NCBI RefSeq assembly: GCF_018343535.1
Contig: NZ_JAGYPF010000002.1
Location: 212,103-276,102 of the forward strand
DNA from: Neobacillus rhizophilus
GTDB lineage: Bacteria; Bacillota; Bacilli; Bacillales; Cytobacillaceae
Length of the DNA: 64,000 bases
Direction: 5' to 3'
Shown here: one piece after another, positions 60,316 through 64,000 of the stretch
How the letters are laid out: every line of letters begins with the position of its first letter
Position numbering within the stretch: position 1 is the first letter of the stretch
Made by a program: the position numbers and the translations under genes
The notes under the pieces: generated by a model
Seen by the model: the letters and a program-made list of their open reading frames with translations, nothing else
What the model was told of the DNA's origin: nothing
Databases searched by the model: none

Positions 60316-60550
60316 TATCCGACAGCAACAGTGGCTTATGCGACAGTAATCTCACGTTATCCGCCAGGTAATGCGCGCTATCGCAAGTAAGAAATGTTTA
60401 TCCGCAAGTTGGAACTTCATACGCAAGTAGCCAAACGTTATGCGCAAGTAAGACGGCCTGATCCGCAATTAGGCCGTCCGTATGCGCAAGTAGCCATCAC
60501 TTATCCGCAAGTTGAAACATCGTGTGCCAGTAACCAACCCTTATCCGCCC
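60316..60550. repeat. 21-bp phased array, family E (TATCCGCAAGT)
   Basis: TATNCGCAAGT or TATNCGACAGT cores start at 60316, 60337, 60358, 60379, 60399, 60420, 60439, 60460, 60481, 60502, 60523 and about 60542: mostly 21 bases apart, with the shorter steps explained by small deletions inside the core. Fills the gap between rsbY and the convergent dps. The plus-strand frame encodes heptads such as YAQVRRP, but no ribosome binding site supports it. Confidence 0.85.
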
Positions 60551-60551
60551 G

Positions 60552-61010
60552 CTACGACGCCAAATACGCCCTCAGCATCCACCCATGCTTCTCCAACGAG
60601 GCGCGAATTTCCGTGAATAAGTCTGCGGTTGGCTCGTCCTCCTGGTCCTCGGCCATCGTGATGCCTTCGCTTAGCTCTGAGCAAATTGTGGTCACATCAT
60701 CAACCAATGTCTGAACCATGTCGTTTGCGGATTCTTCATCCATTGCTTCCTTAATGGATGCCCGCTTCAACGTTTCCTCGAGTGTGGATGCCGGCTTGGC
60801 ACCAAGGGCCAACATCCGCTCGGCGATGGTGTCGACATGCTGCGCCGCCTCGTTGTACAATTCTTCAAATTTTACATGCAGTGTGAAGAAATTCTCTCCT
60901 TTTACGTACCAGTGGTAATGATGCAATTTCATATACAAGACTGAGAAGTTGGCCACCTGCTTGTTCATCGTATCTGATAGTCGCGTTGTTTTGTCTTTTG
61001 TTTTTGTCAT
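60552..61010 (-). CDS. dps: Dps-family iron-storage and DNA-protection protein
   Basis: A 152-residue ferritin-like dodecamer subunit. The inter-subunit ferroxidase ligands are in KLHHYHWYVKGENFFTLHVKFEELYNEAAQHVDTIAER (His and Asp/Glu residues at the normal spacing). Start ATG 61010 has GGAGG eight bases upstream; the longer frame from 61031 is rejected. A perfect SigB promoter lies upstream. A ferritin/Dps-like gene in the SigB cluster is also found in B. cereus. Confidence 0.95.
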   Translation of the reverse strand: MTKTKDKTTRLSDTMNKQVANFSVLYMKLHHYHWYVKGENFFTLHVKFEELYNEAAQHVDTIAERMLALGAKPASTLEETLKRASIKEAMDEESANDMVQTLVDDVTTICSELSEGITMAEDQEDEPTADLFTEIRASLEKHGWMLRAYLAS

Positions 61011-61046
61011 GCTAATAACCTCCAATTTCATGGTGATACTTAGTAA

Positions 61047-61072
61047 TTACCCTTCTAACAGGCAGATGAAAC
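61047..61072 (-). promoter_or_regulatory. SigB promoter of dps
   Basis: On the minus strand GTTTCA (61072-61067), 14 bases, GGGTAA (61052-61047). Confidence 0.85.
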
Positions 61073-61127
61073 GATTAAATGTTTAAAGGGGTCCATCGTC
61101 CTGTCTCACCACGGGACCTGCGACTCA

Positions 61128-61156
61128 TTGGGTGGATGTAAGAGAAACGATATGAT
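61128..61156 (+). promoter_or_regulatory. Candidate SigA promoter of rsbK
   Basis: TTGGGT (61128-61133), 17 bases, TATGAT (61151-61156). No SigB match on this strand, so the sensor may be made constitutively. Confidence 0.5.
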
Positions 61157-61188
61157 AGTTTTAGAGAAAAAACACAGGGGGTGGCGCA

Positions 61189-63969
61189 ATGAAAGGTGTC
61201 AATTTCAGCATTCATGCAAAAATTATCACAGGCTATTTCACGATTCTGATTTGCCTCGTGCTGTCCCTGCTCGTTGTGGTGAATCGGATGAGCGCACTGC
61301 AAAATGAGGTGAAATTCCTTTCGCAGCACGACATTGAGGTCCATGACCTGGCAAATCAGATTCAAAAAAATGTCCTCGATATGGAAACTGGAATCCGCGG
61401 CTATGCGTTAACCGGCCAGGAGGAGTACCTCGAGCCGTATAACGAGGGGAACCGCCGCTGGCTCGACAATTATAACAAGCTCCATTCTTTGCTCGACGAA
61501 AACAGCAGTCAGCAGCGAAATTTGGAAGAAATGAGACCGGTGATTGAACATTGGGTCACGAATACCGGCGAATTTACCATCAATCAAAAAAAGGCAGGCA
61601 ACGAAGCGGCACTGGCCAAGTATTTTAAGGAACAAACCGGGAAAAAGGTGACTGATCAGCTTCGCACCCAGTTGGATTCCTTTTTGGGAAAAGAAAAGCA
61701 GCTAACGTCAAAGCGTACGGACGATCTCCTTCAGAACAATAACAATTTAAAAATCATCTTATATGGCATTATCATTTTAGTAACCTTCATTACCATCGCA
61801 ACAGCGTTTTTGTTGTCAAACTCCATTGTCAAAACGATCAAGCAAGTCGTCAGAACGATTCAGAACATCACTGATTCGAAGGTAGACTTAACGACACGAA
61901 TCAGCGTCAAAGCGAACGATGAGACGCGGGAGCTTGCGGAGGCCATGAACCACCTGCTCAGTAGCCTCGAAAAACAGCACTGGGTGCAGAAAAGTATGAC
62001 TGATATTTCGACGCTGTATCAGGGAATTACCGATATTAATGAGCTTGCGCAGCGGGTGATCAATAAGCTGGCACCGCTGCTTGAAGCCTGTTACGGCGTT
62101 GTTTATCTGCGCCGGGAACAAGGCGGCGAGGTCGACTTCGTCAAAGTCGCAGGCTATGCAGTCTCCGATGAGGCTGGCGTTAAGCCCAGCTTCCGCTTTG
62201 GGGAAGGGCTCGTCGGCCAGGCGGCGCTCGACCAACGGATTTTTCTAATTGACCGTTTGCCGGAAGATCATATGAAAGTGACGAGCGGCCTCGGGACATC
62301 GTCACCGCGAAATTTATTGGTGGCACCGATTATCTATCAGGGCCGGGTCGAAGCAGTTGTCGAGTTCGCAGCACTGAAGCCGTTCCTCTCGCAGCACCTA
62401 ACCTTGCTCGACCTTTTACAGGACAAATTCGGCTCATCGATTTCCAATGTACTCGGTCGGATGGAGGTCGAAAGGCTGCTATCGGAATCGCAGGTCATGA
62501 CCGAGGAACTTCAAGCACAATCTGAAGAGCTGCAGGCCCAGTCCGAAGAATTGCAGATGCAGCAGGAACAATTGAAGAACGTCAACGAATATTTGGAAGA
62601 GCAGAAACAATTTGCTGAACAGCGGGCGCGCGATCTGAAAAAGGCGAAGGATGAGCTCGAGGATTATTCGCGCCAGTTGCAATTGAGCTCGCAGTACAAG
62701 ACCGACTTTTTGGCGAATATGTCGCATGAACTACGGACGCCGCTGAACAGTATTTTGATTTTGTCACAAATGCTGATGGAAAATGGCGGCATGGACCAAG
62801 ACGAGATTGAGGAATATGCCCGTGTTGTGAACACGGCTGGCGCCGATTTGTTAAGGTTAATTGATGATATTCTCGATTTATCAAAAATTGAGGCCGGAAA
62901 AATTGAGATCCTGACAGACGAGGTGAATGTGACCGAATTGCCGCAGATGTTAAAAAGCCTGTTCGATCCGGTCGCAGCCAAAAAGAATGTAATGTTTGAG
63001 GTCCTGACAGATGCGAACGTGCCGCTAGTGATTTCCACAGACGGCCAGCGCCTGCAGCAAATTTTAAAAAATTTATTATCGAATGCGTTCAAATTTACGG
63101 AGCAGGGCTCAGTGACAGTCCATATTGCCGTATCGCCTCCGGAAAAGGCGGAGCAGCTGCACTGTGGCGGTCCGGTTCTGGCCATATCGGTAGCCGATAC
63201 AGGAATCGGAATCCCGCATGATAAACAGCAGATTATTTTTGAAGCGTTTCAGCAAGTGGACGGGACGACGAATCGTCAATACGGCGGCACCGGGCTTGGC
63301 TTATCGATTTGCCGTGAATTTACCCGCCTGCTTGGCGGCGCCCTTGAGGTTGACAGCGAGGTTGGGAAGGGCAGTACGTTTACCTTGTATATCCCAAGCA
63401 CACGGGAGTCTGAACATGAACTATTGACAGATCCGGCGCCGGAGCAGGAGATGTTGACGGCGCTCAAGGAAGTGGCAGCAAGCCGTGCGGTTGAAGTTGT
63501 CCAGGAGCCGCTTCAGGATGAGGCTGTAGCGGACGGCGATATGATTGAGGCAGAGCATGGCACCGATGACGAGCTGTTTCATGGAAAAAAGGTTCTCCTT
63601 GTCGAGGATGACGGCCGCAATATTTACGCGCTGGTCACGGCGCTTGAGCGCAAGGGGATTACCGTACAAGTTGCGAAAAACGGAAAACAGGCGATCGACC
63701 TTCTGTGTGATCAGGCCGATTTTGATTTGATTTTTATGGATATCATGATGCCGGTGATGGGTGGCTATGAGGCGATGAAAGTGATACGCGATGAACTCGG
63801 TCTGCACCGCCTGCCAATCATTGCGTTAACAGCCAAGGCGATGAAGGGCGAGCGCGACAAGTGCATAGAAGCGGGGGCGTCCGATTATATCATGAAGCCG
63901 TTAAATATTGAGCAGCTGTTCTCGCTCATGCGGGTATGGCTGACAGAGCAGGTGAATACGGATGAGTAA
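61189..63969 (+). CDS. rsbK: Hybrid sensor histidine kinase, RsbK type
   Basis: A 926-residue membrane sensor. In order: TM1 (10-32), CHASE3-like extracellular helical domain (about 35-180; METGIRGYALTGQEEYLEPY), TM2 (187-210), HAMP (211-265), GAF (about 275-420), a Glu/Gln coiled coil (TEELQAQSEELQAQSEELQ from residue 438), HisKA with His513 (MSHELRTPLNS), HATPase (LLSNAFKFTEQG, VADTGIGIP, GGTGLGLSI) and a C-terminal receiver with Asp851 (FMDIMMP). B. cereus RsbK senses stress and activates RsbY. GGGGGTGG precedes ATG 61189. A following gene overlaps its stop. Confidence 0.9.
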   Translation: MKGVNFSIHAKIITGYFTILICLVLSLLVVVNRMSALQNEVKFLSQHDIEVHDLANQIQKNVLDMETGIRGYALTGQEEYLEPYNEGNRRWLDNYNKLHSLLDENSSQQRNLEEMRPVIEHWVTNTGEFTINQKKAGNEAALAKYFKEQTGKKVTDQLRTQLDSFLGKEKQLTSKRTDDLLQNNNNLKIILYGIIILVTFITIATAFLLSNSIVKTIKQVVRTIQNITDSKVDLTTRISVKANDETRELAEAMNHLLSSLEKQHWVQKSMTDISTLYQGITDINELAQRVINKLAPLLEACYGVVYLRREQGGEVDFVKVAGYAVSDEAGVKPSFRFGEGLVGQAALDQRIFLIDRLPEDHMKVTSGLGTSSPRNLLVAPIIYQGRVEAVVEFAALKPFLSQHLTLLDLLQDKFGSSISNVLGRMEVERLLSESQVMTEELQAQSEELQAQSEELQMQQEQLKNVNEYLEEQKQFAEQRARDLKKAKDELEDYSRQLQLSSQYKTDFLANMSHELRTPLNSILILSQMLMENGGMDQDEIEEYARVVNTAGADLLRLIDDILDLSKIEAGKIEILTDEVNVTELPQMLKSLFDPVAAKKNVMFEVLTDANVPLVISTDGQRLQQILKNLLSNAFKFTEQGSVTVHIAVSPPEKAEQLHCGGPVLAISVADTGIGIPHDKQQIIFEAFQQVDGTTNRQYGGTGLGLSICREFTRLLGGALEVDSEVGKGSTFTLYIPSTRESEHELLTDPAPEQEMLTALKEVAASRAVEVVQEPLQDEAVADGDMIEAEHGTDDELFHGKKVLLVEDDGRNIYALVTALERKGITVQVAKNGKQAIDLLCDQADFDLIFMDIMMPVMGGYEAMKVIRDELGLHRLPIIALTAKAMKGERDKCIEAGASDYIMKPLNIEQLFSLMRVWLTEQVNTDE

Positions 63970-64000
63970 CAAAATGAGCATATCGCCGAGCGATACGAGC
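63962..64000 (+). CDS. Start of a further gene, cut by the window edge
   Basis: ATG 63962 overlaps the rsbK stop by eight bases and reads MSNKMSISPSDTS before the window ends. Too short to identify. In B. cereus the neighbour of rsbK is a CheR-type methyltransferase (rsbM); this may be it, but only context suggests so. Confidence 0.35.
   Translation, partial: MSNKMSISPSDTS

Noticed and set aside
60394..60714. Plus-strand frame with heptads such as YAQVRRP
   Set aside because: It reads through array E into the antisense of dps; no ribosome binding site.

Overview
The window reads as chromosome of a Gram-positive, endospore-forming Bacillaceae (Bacillus/Neobacillus type). The reasons are strong AGGAGG-type ribosome binding sites with frequent GTG and TTG starts, spoIIR, a spore germinant-receptor operon, a SigB operon, and gene order prfA-prmC-spoIIR-ywlB-ywlC-mntP-ywlE-rpiB-ywlG-glyA-upp-atp, which I recognise from B. 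subtilis. All assignments come from reading translated sequence; no database search was run. I saw no rRNA, tRNA, CRISPR array or transposase gene.

Layout. 0-16.4 kb: translation termination (prfA, prmC), sporulation signalling (spoIIR), tRNA modification (ywlC, behind a cluster of DnaA boxes), Mn export, protein-arginine phosphatase, ribose-5-phosphate isomerase, glyA (PurR-like sites), upp, plus two secreted subtilases inserted into the conserved order. 16.6-24.3 kb: F1Fo ATP synthase operon from two tandem SigA promoters, interrupted by two copies of a dispersed element. 24.9-35.8 kb: an 11-subunit complex I operon (nuoABCDHIJKLMN, no EFG) whose NuoC has an extension of about 300 residues rich in Ala and Lys. 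36-45.6 kb: a visibly AT-richer nine-gene cluster for a CDP-activated, probably C-methylated 6-deoxyhexose and its transfer (rfbF, rfbG, C-methyltransferase, epimerase, reductase, glycosyltransferases). 45.7-49.8 kb, minus strand: germinant-receptor operon in order B-A-C plus a small fourth D-type gene. 50-64 kb: a general-stress region with rsbV-rsbW-sigB, a receiver-PP2C phosphatase (RsbY type), Dps and a hybrid kinase (RsbK type), surrounded by stress genes. At least six promoters there match the SigB consensus, so the module and several of its likely targets sit together.

The most unusual layer is between the genes. Seven or more inter-operon gaps hold tandem arrays from five unrelated sequence families. 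Their periods are almost exactly 21 bp (cores GGAAAGTA or TATCCGCAAGT) or 52-53 bp (three families). These are two and five turns of B-DNA. One family alternates strictly 52/53, averaging 52.5. The arrays are often flanked by copies of a GGGACGGTTC repeat. I regard this helically phased repeat system as the best candidate for something undescribed; its function is unknown and the interpretation is inference.
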